From: CAVUFH01 sp963740835
GTDB taxonomy: Bacteria > Actinomycetota > Acidimicrobiia > IMCC26256 > PALSA-610
Assembly: GCA_963740835.1 (NCBI GenBank)
Contig: CAVUFH010000003.1
Span: 1,302,001-1,366,000, forward strand
Direction of reading: 5' to 3'
Length of the DNA: 64,000 nucleotides
In this document: one piece after another, positions 16,243 through 24,774 of the stretch
Position numbering within the stretch: the stretch's first letter is position 1
Layout: every line of letters begins with the position of its first letter
The notes under the pieces: model-generated
What the model saw: only the letters and a program-made list of their open reading frames with translations
Database searches by the model: none
Told to the model about the DNA's origin: nothing
Translations under genes and position numbers: made by a program

Positions 16243-18686
16243 TGCACGGGCGGTGCGTCGGCGTACGGCTCGACCTTCTTCCGGAGCAACCCGCGCGACA
16301 CGAGGTTGCGGCGGTCGGCCCAGACGAGCATCGGCGGCAGCACCACGAGCGCACTCAACAGCGCGACCGTCACGTTCATCGCGACGATCCGGCCGAAGTC
16401 GGCCAGCAGCGGGAGTGACGAGAACGACAACACCGCGACGCCGGCGATCGCCGTGAGCGCGGAAACGATGAACGCCCGCCCGGTGCGCGCCGCGGTCACG
16501 TCCATGGCCTGCCGCGGTTCGTAGCCGCGGCCGCGCTCCTCGACGAAGCGCAACAGGATCAGCGAGGTGAACTCGGTGCACGCCGCGATCACGAGCGGCC
16601 CGCCGACCGCGGTCATCGGGCTCAGCTGCCAGTCGAAGGCCCACGCGACGATCGACGCCAAGCCGACCGCGATCGCGACCGGTACCAACGAGAGCAGCGC
16701 ACGGACGACGGAGCGCAACCGCACCGCGAGGAACAGGAACACGAAGAGCAGCGCGAGGTAGGTGAGCTCCACTCGATTCGCTTCGAGGTTCTCGAGCAGC
16801 CCGACGCCGACGACCGCGAGACCCGACGGCGTGAGCGTGATCCCCTCCGGAGTCTTCGTGTCGTCGCGGATCTCCTTCACGATCGGCGCGCGGTCCTCGA
16901 GCGAGGACGGACCGGCACGGAACACGATGTTGAAGTCGGTCGAGCCGGGGCTGACGGTCGACGCCTGCAGGTCCTTGGGCGCGACGGCAAACGCGGCCTT
17001 GACCTCGTCACCCGTCGGCGCAATGTCGGATGCACCCGGCACGGAGATGAGGTCGCCGACCGCGGTCTCGATGCTCGAGCCGGTGAGGAGCTTGCCCTTC
17101 TGTTCAGCGAGCTGGTCCCGCGTGAAGTCGTGCACGAACGCGGTGAAGTCATCAGAGAACACGTCGTCGCTCTGGACGAACACTCCGAGCTCGCTCGACG
17201 AATTGGTCGCGGCCTCGACCGCGTGCAGGTCCTTGATGCTCTGCGAATCCTGGTTGACCCACTGCACCGGGTCGGTCTGCAGCGTCAGCTTGCCCTCGAC
17301 CGCGATGCCCCAGAAGAAGATCACGACGCTCGCGACTGCGAGCGGGATCGCGGCGGCGGCCGGAACCCGGCCGAGGAACACGACGAGCCGGCCCAGCGCG
17401 CCTTCACGGAAGTCCTTGCCCGTGGTCGGGGAGCGGTGCTCGCGGATCCCGAGGATCGCGAGCGGCAGGATGATCGAGCACAGGCAGATGACGGCGATGC
17501 CGATCGCGAGCAACAACCCGAAGTCGCGGATCATCGGGACCTTGGCGAAGCGCAGCGCGAGGAACGCGAAGATGGCATCGAACGTCACGACGAGCAGCGC
17601 GGGCCCGAGGTTCCGCGCGGTCTCCTGGATCGGGTGTTCGGCGCGGTCGAGGATGGCCTCCTCCTCGACGCGTGCGTGCATCTGGATCGCGTAGTCGATG
17701 CCGACGCCGAGCATCACCGGGAGCCCCGCGATGGTGACGATCGTGAGCGGGATGCCGAGGTAGCCCGCGAGGCCGAACGCCCAGACGACACCGACGAGGA
17801 TCACGAGCAGCGGTAGGAGTCTCCACCGCACGTTGAACAGCACGAGCAGGATCACGACCATGATCGCGACCGCGATGCCCCCGAGCGTCAGCATGCCGCC
17901 GCGCAGGTAGTCGTTGATCTCCTTGAGCAAGATGGGCGCACCGGTGGTGACGACCGTTGCGTTCGGCAACGAGAGCTGCGCAGCCTGGGCGCGCACCAGG
18001 TCCGAGGCGGCGCCTTCTTGTTCGATCGACTCGTTGCCCTTGAGTCGCACGACGATCTGCGCGTGGGTGTCGTCGAGGATGAACGAGCGGTGCGCGAGGC
18101 GGATGTCGCCCTGGTTGTCGTAGAGCAGGAACTTCACCCACTCCGGATTGTCCATCGTGCGGTCTCCGACGGGCACCGCGGTGATGCGGCCGAGCGTCGT
18201 GGTCGCGTCCTCGAGGCGGGCCGCTTGCTCCGGTGTGCCGGCCGGTTCCTTGGTCAGCGCGTTCTGCAGCGCGCCGCCGGCGATGCTCGTAGTGGGGTTG
18301 CCGTCGTCGCTCTGCACCAGCGAGTCCGCGAAAGTGGCGATCGTGAGCGGCGTGATGACGCCGTGCACCGCGCCGGTCTTCACCAACTCGTCGTGGAACT
18401 TGGTGAGCTGGTCGCGGCCTTCGGCGGTGAACAACTCGTCGACGGTGTGCCCCTCGTCCATGCTGATGACCGTGAGCATCGCCTGGCCGCCGAACAGGTC
18501 CTGGTAGGCGACGTTGTCCTTGAAGACGCGATCGTCCTTGTTCAGGTAGCTGTCCTGGCCGGTCGCGAACTTGAGCTGCGTGATGCCGAGGCCGAGCACG
18601 ACCGTGACGAGGAGGCCAATCACGGAGACGAGTCCGGCGCGCTTGCCGAGGTTCACGGCGAGCACCGACCAGAACCGCTGCATCAT
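16203..18686 (-). CDS. MMPL/RND family transporter (HpnN-like)
   Basis: An 827-aa RND protein with two repeats, each one TM helix, a large extracytoplasmic loop and a five- to six-helix bundle. Key segments are GLPVMLGVGIDYAIQMHARVEEE in repeat 1 and GGPLVIAACTEFTSLILLRFVEE in repeat 2; the first carries the proton-relay GxxxDY, the second shows CTEF instead. Relatives export hopanoids or other lipids across the inner membrane. Starts at a double ATG. Single-gene unit; the substrate is inferred by family only. Confidence 0.9.
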   Translation of the reverse strand: MMQRFWSVLAVNLGKRAGLVSVIGLLVTVVLGLGITQLKFATGQDSYLNKDDRVFKDNVAYQDLFGGQAMLTVISMDEGHTVDELFTAEGRDQLTKFHDELVKTGAVHGVITPLTIATFADSLVQSDDGNPTTSIAGGALQNALTKEPAGTPEQAARLEDATTTLGRITAVPVGDRTMDNPEWVKFLLYDNQGDIRLAHRSFILDDTHAQIVVRLKGNESIEQEGAASDLVRAQAAQLSLPNATVVTTGAPILLKEINDYLRGGMLTLGGIAVAIMVVILLVLFNVRWRLLPLLVILVGVVWAFGLAGYLGIPLTIVTIAGLPVMLGVGIDYAIQMHARVEEEAILDRAEHPIQETARNLGPALLVVTFDAIFAFLALRFAKVPMIRDFGLLLAIGIAVICLCSIILPLAILGIREHRSPTTGKDFREGALGRLVVFLGRVPAAAAIPLAVASVVIFFWGIAVEGKLTLQTDPVQWVNQDSQSIKDLHAVEAATNSSSELGVFVQSDDVFSDDFTAFVHDFTRDQLAEQKGKLLTGSSIETAVGDLISVPGASDIAPTGDEVKAAFAVAPKDLQASTVSPGSTDFNIVFRAGPSSLEDRAPIVKEIRDDTKTPEGITLTPSGLAVVGVGLLENLEANRVELTYLALLFVFLFLAVRLRSVVRALLSLVPVAIAVGLASIVAWAFDWQLSPMTAVGGPLVIAACTEFTSLILLRFVEERGRGYEPRQAMDVTAARTGRAFIVSALTAIAGVAVLSFSSLPLLADFGRIVAMNVTVALLSALVVLPPMLVWADRRNLVSRGLLRKKVEPYADAPPVHYPAPDPAPASGS

Positions 18687-18941
18687 CGAACGCCTTCCCC
18701 CGTGAGCGCGCCACCTTCCCCCGCGTCGCCTGGCCAGTCAAGCGTCGACGTCGAGGTGTGCGTTTTGGTGATTGCGACGCTGGGCTCGACGAACTACCGC
18801 GTCTGCGAGATCACGCAGTCATTTCATTCGAGCCCGCCCGCGGTGTCGCGTGGATGGCGTTTTGCGCGTGTTGCGAGGCACGCGGACGTTGTCGACGTTG
18901 GTCGCGCTGCGCCGTCGCCGACCATCCGCGCGGCGTCGCGC

Positions 18942-19745
18942 TCAGGAAACGAGCAACTTCTTCGGGTGGCGACCGTCGACGTAGCCGATGAACGGCGGCT
19001 GGATGTTGTAGCCGAGCAGCTCCTGGAGCCGCTCCGGACGGTTCCGAGCCTGCACCGGGGGGACCGCGAGCACGTGGTTCTCGACCGGGCGCAACCACCC
19101 GGCCGAATAGTGGAGCACGACGCCGAGCCGGGCCCGATCGGTCCGGTTCGCGCCGCCCCCGTGCCAGAGGCTCCCGAGGTACAGGAGCGCGGCGCCGGCC
19201 GGCATCTCGACCGCCCGGGTCGGCGTGTCCCTGGTCGGGACCTCATCGATCCAGCGGTGGCTGCCGGGGACCACGCGCGTCGCGCCGTTGGCCTCGGTGA
19301 AGTCTTCGAGCGGCCACATCACGTTGACGACGAGCTCCGGGTGCGGCCGCGGCCATGGATAGATCGCGTCGTCGGGATGCAGCGGCTGCGCGTGTTCACC
19401 CGCACCGATCTCGATGCCGGTCGGCGCGCTCAGCTGGTAGTGGCCGAGCACCCGGTCGAGCACGGCGAGCACGAGCGGGTGGATCGCGGGGCCATCCATC
19501 GCGCGGGTCTTGCCGAACAACGCGTAGACGCGGCGGGTCTTGGTGCCCTCGAAGTCGGAGCGACCGAACGGCGTCTCGGCGAGGATCGAAGCGAACGACG
19601 CGTACGCGTCCGCAACGGCTTCGCTATCCCATGCGTGCTCGACCAGCGCGAAGCCGTCCTGAGCGAGCGCGGCGCACACGTCATCCACCTGCGCCGCGGA
19701 TGCAGCGTCGACCTGATCCAACTCCACATCACTGGCAGGATCCAT
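18942..19745 (-). CDS. Phytanoyl-CoA dioxygenase (PhyH) family protein
   Basis: A 267-aa Fe(II)/2-oxoglutarate dioxygenase. The iron triad is visible as QPLHPDDAIYP (H-x-D/E) and the distal SLWHGGGANRTDRAR, with Arg for 2-oxoglutarate. NGATRVVPGSHRW is the typical PhyH turn. Substrate unknown; relatives hydroxylate acyl chains or small metabolites. ATG 19745 (MDPASDVELDQ) is preferred over an upstream start. Divergent from a PadR regulator, with 77 bp between. Confidence 0.88.
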   Translation of the reverse strand: MDPASDVELDQVDAASAAQVDDVCAALAQDGFALVEHAWDSEAVADAYASFASILAETPFGRSDFEGTKTRRVYALFGKTRAMDGPAIHPLVLAVLDRVLGHYQLSAPTGIEIGAGEHAQPLHPDDAIYPWPRPHPELVVNVMWPLEDFTEANGATRVVPGSHRWIDEVPTRDTPTRAVEMPAGAALLYLGSLWHGGGANRTDRARLGVVLHYSAGWLRPVENHVLAVPPVQARNRPERLQELLGYNIQPPFIGYVDGRHPKKLLVS

Positions 19746-19760
19746 GCCCCGACCTTCCTC

Positions 19761-19818
19761 AAGGGAATATGCTGCGAGCCTAACCCTCCCCAAGGGAAGG
19801 TGACAAGCACGAAGGGAA
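19761..19818. promoter_or_regulatory. Three AAGGGAA direct repeats in a divergent promoter
   Basis: AAGGGAA occurs at 19761, 19792 and 19812, that is 31 and 20 bp apart (about three and two helical turns), in the gap between the divergent PhyH and PadR genes. The third copy also serves as the PadR ribosome binding site. It could be a regulator site array; it is not the usual PadR ATGT-n8-ACAT palindrome. Confidence 0.3.
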
Positions 19819-19822
19819 GCGC

Positions 19823-20398
19823 GTGGAACCGCCCGTCGAACCGCCCATCGAACTGAACCCGACCCAGGGTTCGCTGCTCGGCTTCCTGCACGACGGCCCC
19901 CAGACGGGCTGGGACTTGCTGCAAGCAGTCTCCGCGACGCTCTCGCGCTTTTGGAGCGTCACCCCGAGCCACGTCTACCGCGAGCTCGGCAACCTCGAAC
20001 GCCGCAAGCTGGTGCGGGCGCGGCCGCGCGGTCCGCGGGACAAGAAGCCGTACGCGATCACCAAGGCCGGCGAGAAGGCCTTCGCCGGGTGGATCGCGCA
20101 GGAGCCGGGCCCGGAGCAGATCCGCTTCCCGTTGCTCGTCACGTTGTGGTTCGGCCGCCACCTCGACGCGGCCACGCTCGCCGGTTTCGTCGAACGCCAA
20201 CGCGCCGACCACGAGCGCCGACTCGCGATGTACACCGAAATCTCGGGACAGTGGCCGGGTGACGACCCGCACACCGCGGCCGTGCTCGAGTTCGGCGTGC
20301 GGTACGAACAAGCGATCCTCGACTGGCTCGCCGAGCTGCCGTTCGCAGCCCGGTCGACGGCAACGCGTTCACGCGGGCAAGCTGCGCGGCATGGCTGA
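19823..20398 (+). CDS. PadR family transcriptional regulator
   Basis: A 191-aa regulator. Residues 10-95 form the PadR winged helix (QGSLLGFLHDGPQTGWDLLQAV, VYRELGNLERRKLV, KKPYAITKAGEKAF), followed by the Vir_C helical dimerisation domain (GFVERQRADHERRLAMY). GTG start with AAGGGAA 5 bp upstream. It overlaps the nucleosidase gene by 8 bp, so the two are coupled. The likely target is the divergent PhyH dioxygenase. Confidence 0.92.
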   Translation: MEPPVEPPIELNPTQGSLLGFLHDGPQTGWDLLQAVSATLSRFWSVTPSHVYRELGNLERRKLVRARPRGPRDKKPYAITKAGEKAFAGWIAQEPGPEQIRFPLLVTLWFGRHLDAATLAGFVERQRADHERRLAMYTEISGQWPGDDPHTAAVLEFGVRYEQAILDWLAELPFAARSTATRSRGQAARHG

Positions 20399-21101
20399 AC
20401 GGGTCGCCGTCCTCGCACCGATGGTCTCGGAGCTCAAGCCGGTGGTGCGGGCGTTCGGCCTCACCGCGGCCGCGCGGGACGGTGAGGCCAAGCGTCACAC
20501 CGGCCGCGCCGGAAGTGTCGACATCGTCGCGACGATGACCGGCATCGGGACCCGCACCGCGGCCGAGACGACCGAGCGGGTGCTCGCCTCGGAGCCGGTC
20601 GACTTCGTGATGGTCGTCGGCATCGCCGGTGGGGTCGGGACCGCCGTGAAGGTCGGCGACGTGCTGGTGCCGAACATCGTGATCGACGGTCCGAGCGGCG
20701 CCGAGTTCCGGCCGACCGCACTGACCGGGATCGCCTCACGCGGCCGGCTCGTGACGTCCGACGACTTCCACGTCGACCCGGACGAGCTGGTCGAGCTGGA
20801 AGCGGCGGGTGTGATCGCGCTCGACATGGAGACCGCGGCCGTCGCCGCGGTGTGCGAGAAGCACGGCTTGGCGTGGTCCGTCGTCCGGTCGATCAGCGAC
20901 ATGGCGAACGACCACCCCATCGGCGACGATGTCATGAACCTGGCGCGACCCGACGGCACCGCGAACGTGCCCGGGTTGCTGAAGTACGTGTCGACGCACC
21001 CGGGCAAGCTGCCGCAGCTGATGCAGCTCGGCCGCGACAGCGCACTTGCCGCCAAGAACGCGGCCGAAGCCGCGGTCCGCGCCTGCGCCGCCCTCGGTTG
21101 A
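20391..21101 (+). CDS. Nucleoside phosphorylase / MTA-SAH nucleosidase-like
   Basis: A 236-aa PNP/UDP-phosphorylase-fold protein. VAVLAPMVSELKPVV is the start of the MTAN fold; MVVGIAGGVGTAVKVGDVLVPNIVIDG forms the base/ribose site; ALDMETAAVAAVCEKHG gives the substrate-ribose ME motif; and SVVRSISDMAND supplies the catalytic Asp region. It cleaves or phosphorolyses a nucleoside; whether 5'-methylthioadenosine/SAH or another purine is uncertain. Downstream is a tandem repeat/hairpin region. Confidence 0.88.
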   Translation: MAERVAVLAPMVSELKPVVRAFGLTAAARDGEAKRHTGRAGSVDIVATMTGIGTRTAAETTERVLASEPVDFVMVVGIAGGVGTAVKVGDVLVPNIVIDGPSGAEFRPTALTGIASRGRLVTSDDFHVDPDELVELEAAGVIALDMETAAVAAVCEKHGLAWSVVRSISDMANDHPIGDDVMNLARPDGTANVPGLLKYVSTHPGKLPQLMQLGRDSALAAKNAAEAAVRACAALG

Positions 21102-21109
21102 CGGAGCAC

Positions 21110-21222
21110 AACTCTTCCATCTGATGGCACGCTGGTGCACCGAGGCGGTGCATAACTCTTCCATCTGATGGCACGCTGGTGCACCGAGGCGGTGCATAAC
21201 TCTTCCAACAGTTGGAAGAGTT
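21110..21222. repeat. Tandem 44-bp hairpin repeat with terminal palindrome
   Basis: Two identical 44-bp units (21110-21153, 21154-21197) are followed by a third partial copy that closes as AACTCTTCCAAC-A-GTTGGAAGAGTT, a perfect 12-1-12 palindrome (21198-21222). Each unit contains two perfect hairpins, CCATC-T-GATGG and TGCACCG-AGG-CGGTGCA. The array sits between convergent nucleosidase and LLM genes, one base from the LLM stop, so it can act as a bidirectional terminator. The duplication is also compatible with a small palindromic mobile repeat. Confidence 0.85.
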
Positions 21223-21223
21223 A

Positions 21224-22147
21224 TTACCCGAGCCACTTGATGAGGTGGGCGGCGAGGTCGAAGGCGTCGACGCGCACGGTGTAGCGGGTGATGCCCCAGC
21301 GTTCGTGATGCTGCCGCACCTGGTTCGCGAGCTCGGCTTCCGAGCCGATGAGCACGAACGGGCACGAGAGCGCATCCGCAGGGTGGAGCCCTCGCACGCG
21401 CTGCGCGAGTGCGATCGCCGCGCCTTCGCGATTGTTCGTCACCTCGACGTACTGGACCAGCGCGTCGATCTTGGGCGGGGTCTCGCGCGCGCCGGCACCG
21501 CTGCGGATGACGGCGACCGTCTCGTCGATCGCGTCTTCGCTCCACCGGACCTCGTGCTGGTGCCCGTCGGCGAGGGTCTTGCCCAACCCCCCGATGCTGA
21601 CGTAGTCGGCGTGCTCGCCCCCGAACTGGAGCAACCGATGGTTGTTGCCACCGACGAGCAGGGGCACGTGTCCTTGCAGCGGCCGGGGCTCGGCCAGCAT
21701 GGCCGATTCGGTGACGATCTGCTCCCCGAGATACGTGACGCGGTCACCCGCGAGCAGACCCCGGATGACGAGCGCGGATTCGATCAGGCGCGTGATCCGC
21801 GCCCGCGGGGTTGGGTAGGGCGCGCCGGTCATCGTCCACTCCGCCGGCGTGTGGCCGGCGCCGATCCCGAGCTGGGCGCGACCGCCGGACACGACATCGA
21901 GCGTGGCGACATCGGTGGCGATCTGGAGCGGATCCCGCACGCCGGCGTTCACGACATAGGTACCGAGCGTGATCTTCGACGTGGCGACCGCGGCAGTCGC
22001 GAGCGCGACGAACGGTGAAGCGGTGACGCCGGGGTGGTCGGCGACGACGAAGGCCTCGAAGCGCGCCTTCTCCGCCTTGCGGGCGAGCGTCGACCACGTA
22101 ATCGCGTCGCGCAGGCCGGCCTGCAGGGCGAAAGTGATGCCTGCCAC
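21224..22147 (-). CDS. LLM class F420-dependent oxidoreductase
   Basis: A 307-aa luciferase-like TIM barrel. Characteristic segments are FEAFVVADHPG, FVALATAAVATSKITLGTYVVNAGVRDP, DVVSGGRAQLGIGAGHTPAEW and VPLLVGGNNHRLLQFGGEHADYVSI, as in actinobacterial F420-dependent oxidoreductases of unknown substrate. The start follows directly from the barrel N-terminus (MAGITFALQAGLRD). Transcribed towards the 44-bp hairpin array, divergent from the ergothioneine operon. Confidence 0.92.
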   Translation of the reverse strand: MAGITFALQAGLRDAITWSTLARKAEKARFEAFVVADHPGVTASPFVALATAAVATSKITLGTYVVNAGVRDPLQIATDVATLDVVSGGRAQLGIGAGHTPAEWTMTGAPYPTPRARITRLIESALVIRGLLAGDRVTYLGEQIVTESAMLAEPRPLQGHVPLLVGGNNHRLLQFGGEHADYVSIGGLGKTLADGHQHEVRWSEDAIDETVAVIRSGAGARETPPKIDALVQYVEVTNNREGAAIALAQRVRGLHPADALSCPFVLIGSEAELANQVRQHHERWGITRYTVRVDAFDLAAHLIKWLG

Positions 22148-22321
22148 GCCGTGACGCTACGGCACGGCCTGCACGTCGGTTCATTCCGAGCGGTTGGGGT
22201 TCGCGGCAGTCAATTTTGTCAGCTTTACAAGCCGTCGACGGCGTGAAGACCATCAGCCAAACGCTGAGTTCGCGGGCGCGCGACGTGGGGTATACGCAGG
22301 TACCCTGCTCGCAATCCACGA

Positions 22322-22407
22322 CGTGTCGCACCGCGACACGGCAAAGCCTCGGAGGGGTCATGGGAGTGACGTATCCACCGGCGCTCGGACACTGGTCCGA
22401 GCCTTTT
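22322..22407 (+). promoter_or_regulatory. Structured leader upstream of egtB
   Basis: The 330-bp gap before egtB contains two perfect hairpins: CGTGTCGC-ACC-GCGACACG (22322-22340) and GCTCGGAC-ACTG-GTCCGAGC (22383-22402) followed by CTTTT. The second has the form of an intrinsic terminator and lies inside a small ORF (22360-22479). A GGGTA/TACCC stem is possible further upstream. This suggests leader-mediated attenuation of egtBD; not a known riboswitch class that I recognise. Confidence 0.4.
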
Positions 22408-22479
22408 GCAAGTGTGCAGATCTGGTCCGCGCCGCCGCGCAACCATGATTGGGTCGCGGCCTGCACGACCCTCGGGTGA
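22360..22479 (+). CDS. Possible leader peptide of the egt operon, 39 aa
   Basis: ATG at 22360 follows a strong GGAGGGG and opens a 39-codon frame ending 2 bp before the egtB ATG. The peptide contains three Trp, two His and one Cys (GHWSEP, QIWSAPP, NHDWVAACTTLG). Ergothioneine is built from His and Cys, so a His/Cys-sensing leader is conceivable. A terminator-like hairpin lies within it. It may equally be a chance frame; no homologue is known to me. Confidence 0.35.
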   Translation: MGVTYPPALGHWSEPFASVQIWSAPPRNHDWVAACTTLG

Positions 22480-22481
22480 TC

Positions 22482-23756
22482 ATGCACTCCACCTCACGGG
22501 TCATCACGTCGCGCGCACGTGATGATCAAGACCGCGGCGCGGTGCTCACCGAGCGTTACGCCGAAGTACGCGCGCTGACCGACACGCTCGTCGCGCCCCT
22601 GTCCGCTGAGGACCAAACGGTCCAGTCGATGCCGGACGTCAGCCCCAGCAAATGGCACCGCGCGCACACGACGTGGTTCTTCGAGACATTCGTCCTCCCA
22701 CGCGCCGAGAAGAACTATCAGCAGTTCCACCCCGACTTCGGGTACTTGTTCAATTCGTACTACGAAGCCGTCGGCGCACGGCATCCACGCGCCGAGCGCG
22801 GATTGTTGTCGCGTCCCGGCATCGCCGAGATCGCCGACTACCGCGAGCACGTGGACGACGCGATGCTCGCGGTGATCGCCGCGATGCCGCCGGAGCTGCT
22901 CGACCTCGTCGAGCTGGGTCTGCACCACGAGCAGCAGCACCAAGAGCTGCTGATCATGGACATCAAGCACGTGCTGTCGACGAACCCGCTCCGGCCCGCG
23001 TACCGGTCGCGCCTGATCGCGGCACCTGGCGCAGACCGCCCTCTGGGTTGGACCGAGCACGACGGTGGCCTCGTCGAGATCGGCCACGACGGCAACGGGT
23101 TCGCCTTCGACAACGAGTCGCCCCGACATCACGAGTACCTCGAGTCGTACGCGCTCGCTGACCGGCCCGTGTCCTGCGGCGACTGGCTCGCGTTCATGGC
23201 CGACGACGGCTACCACCGCGCCGACATCTGGCTCTCCGACGGGTGGGCCACCGTGCAGCAACAAGGCTGGGAGGCGCCGCTGTACTGGGAAGCGACCGAG
23301 GACGGCTGGCAGCTCTTCACGCTTGCCGGCATGAAGCCGATCGACCCGAGCGAGCCCGTCTGCCACCTCAGCTACTACGAAGCCGACGCGTACGCGCACT
23401 GGTCGGGCGCCCGGCTGCCCACTGAAGCCGAGTGGGAGCACGCGGCGGCGGGCGCGCCGGTGAACGGGCGCTTTCTCGACCTCGACGAACTGCACCCGCG
23501 TGGTGACACCGATGCGGGTTCGCTGTTCGGCGACGTGTGGCAGTGGACCGCGTCTGCGTATCTTCCGTACCCGCGCTTCCATCCGGCGACGGGCGCGGTC
23601 GGCGAATACAACGGCAAGTTCATGGTCAACCAGCACGTGCTGCGCGGCGGCTGTTGCGCGACACCGACCGGCCACGCACGTGAGACGTACCGCAACTTCT
23701 TCCCGCCGGCTGCGCGCTGGGCCTTCAGTGGTGCCCGGCTCGCGCGCGACGCGTAA
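22482..23756 (+). CDS. egtB: Ergothioneine biosynthesis sulfoxide synthase EgtB
   Basis: A 424-aa protein combining an N-terminal DinB-like domain and a C-terminal formylglycine-generating-enzyme fold. Iron ligands are visible as KWHRAHTTWFFE and LHHEQQHQELL (the H...HxxxH set), and the FGE domain shows HWSGARLPTEAEWEHAA, FGDVWQWTAS and the C-terminal VLRGGCCATP. EgtB couples hercynine to gamma-glutamylcysteine or cysteine with O2, forming the sulfoxide precursor of ergothioneine. ATG 22482. Followed after 19 bp by egtD; egtA, egtC and egtE are not in the window. Confidence 0.96.
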   Translation: MHSTSRVITSRARDDQDRGAVLTERYAEVRALTDTLVAPLSAEDQTVQSMPDVSPSKWHRAHTTWFFETFVLPRAEKNYQQFHPDFGYLFNSYYEAVGARHPRAERGLLSRPGIAEIADYREHVDDAMLAVIAAMPPELLDLVELGLHHEQQHQELLIMDIKHVLSTNPLRPAYRSRLIAAPGADRPLGWTEHDGGLVEIGHDGNGFAFDNESPRHHEYLESYALADRPVSCGDWLAFMADDGYHRADIWLSDGWATVQQQGWEAPLYWEATEDGWQLFTLAGMKPIDPSEPVCHLSYYEADAYAHWSGARLPTEAEWEHAAAGAPVNGRFLDLDELHPRGDTDAGSLFGDVWQWTASAYLPYPRFHPATGAVGEYNGKFMVNQHVLRGGCCATPTGHARETYRNFFPPAARWAFSGARLARDA

Positions 23757-23775
23757 GGCCGAGAGGAACCGTCTC

Positions 23776-24756
23776 ATGGCCCATGAACCCGCGTTGACCG
23801 TCGACGTCCACCTTCCCCCCGACCATCGGCGTGCCGCGATGGCAGCCGACGCGGAGTCTGGATTGACTGCATCGCCGAAGACGCTGCCGCCCGTCTGGTT
23901 CTACGACGAGCGCGGCAGCGAACTGTTCGACGAGATCACCCGGCTGCCCGAGTACTACCCGACCCGCGCCGAGCGCGCGATCCTGCACAAGCACGCGGCC
24001 GACATCGTGCAGGTCGCGGGAGCGGACGTGTTGGTCGAGCTCGGCTCGGGCACCTCCGACAAGACCCGGTTGCTGCTCGACGCGATGGCCGGTGCGGGAA
24101 CGCTGCACCGGTTCGTGCCCTTCGATGTGAGCGAGGAGACGCTCCGGCACGCGGCGGCCGCGATCATGACCGCGTACGAGATCCCGGTGCACGCGATCGT
24201 GGGGGACTTCCACCGCCATCTCGGGACGATCCCGCGCACGGGTCGCCGGCTGGTTGCGTTCCTCGGGAGCACGATCGGCAACCTCGACCGCGCCCAACGG
24301 CGCCGGTTTCTCTTCGACCTTGACGCGACGCTCGACTACGACGACTGGCTGCTGCTCGGCACCGACCTGGTGAAGGACCGCGCCCGGCTCGTTGCCGCAT
24401 ACGACGATGCCGCGGGCGTCACCGCGGCGTTCAACCGGAACGTGCTCGGTGTGCTCGACCGCGAGCTCGGCGCGCACTTCGAGCTCGACACGTTCGAGCA
24501 CGTGGCGCGGTGGAACGACGAGGAACGGTGGATCGAGATGCTGCTCCGGTCGACACGAGACCAGACGATCGCGATCGACGATCTCGCGCTGAAGGTGCAC
24601 TTCGAAAGTGGCGAGGAGATGCGTACCGAGATCGCCGCGAAGTTCACCGAGGAACAAATGCGCGAGGAGCTCTGGGAGAGAGGATTCGTCGTCGAGACGA
24701 GCTGGACCGACCCCGACGGCGACTTCCTGCTGACCCTCGCGCATCCCTACTGCTGA
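23776..24756 (+). CDS. egtD: L-histidine N(alpha)-methyltransferase EgtD
   Basis: A 326-aa SAM-dependent methyltransferase that trimethylates L-histidine to hercynine. Family landmarks are SPKTLPPVWFYDERGSELFDEIT, LPEYYPTRAERAIL, the SAM loop LVELGSGTSDKTRLLLDA and RRLVAFLGSTIGNLDR. The C-terminal NEERWIEM, with TEIAAKFTEEQ, is typical of EgtD. GAGAGGA ribosome site before ATG 23776. Co-transcribed with egtB; the pair suffices for core ergothioneine assembly if sulfur donors and lyase are elsewhere. Confidence 0.96.
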   Translation: MAHEPALTVDVHLPPDHRRAAMAADAESGLTASPKTLPPVWFYDERGSELFDEITRLPEYYPTRAERAILHKHAADIVQVAGADVLVELGSGTSDKTRLLLDAMAGAGTLHRFVPFDVSEETLRHAAAAIMTAYEIPVHAIVGDFHRHLGTIPRTGRRLVAFLGSTIGNLDRAQRRRFLFDLDATLDYDDWLLLGTDLVKDRARLVAAYDDAAGVTAAFNRNVLGVLDRELGAHFELDTFEHVARWNDEERWIEMLLRSTRDQTIAIDDLALKVHFESGEEMRTEIAAKFTEEQMREELWERGFVVETSWTDPDGDFLLTLAHPYC

Positions 24757-24774
24757 CCACTACAGTCCGCGGCC

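Noticed and set aside
18687..18941. Gene in the gap between PhyH and MMPL
   Set aside because: Open frames there are short and Arg-rich with no ribosome site or recognisable motif.
21110..21222. CRISPR array
   Set aside because: Units are directly adjacent with no unique spacers and no cas genes.
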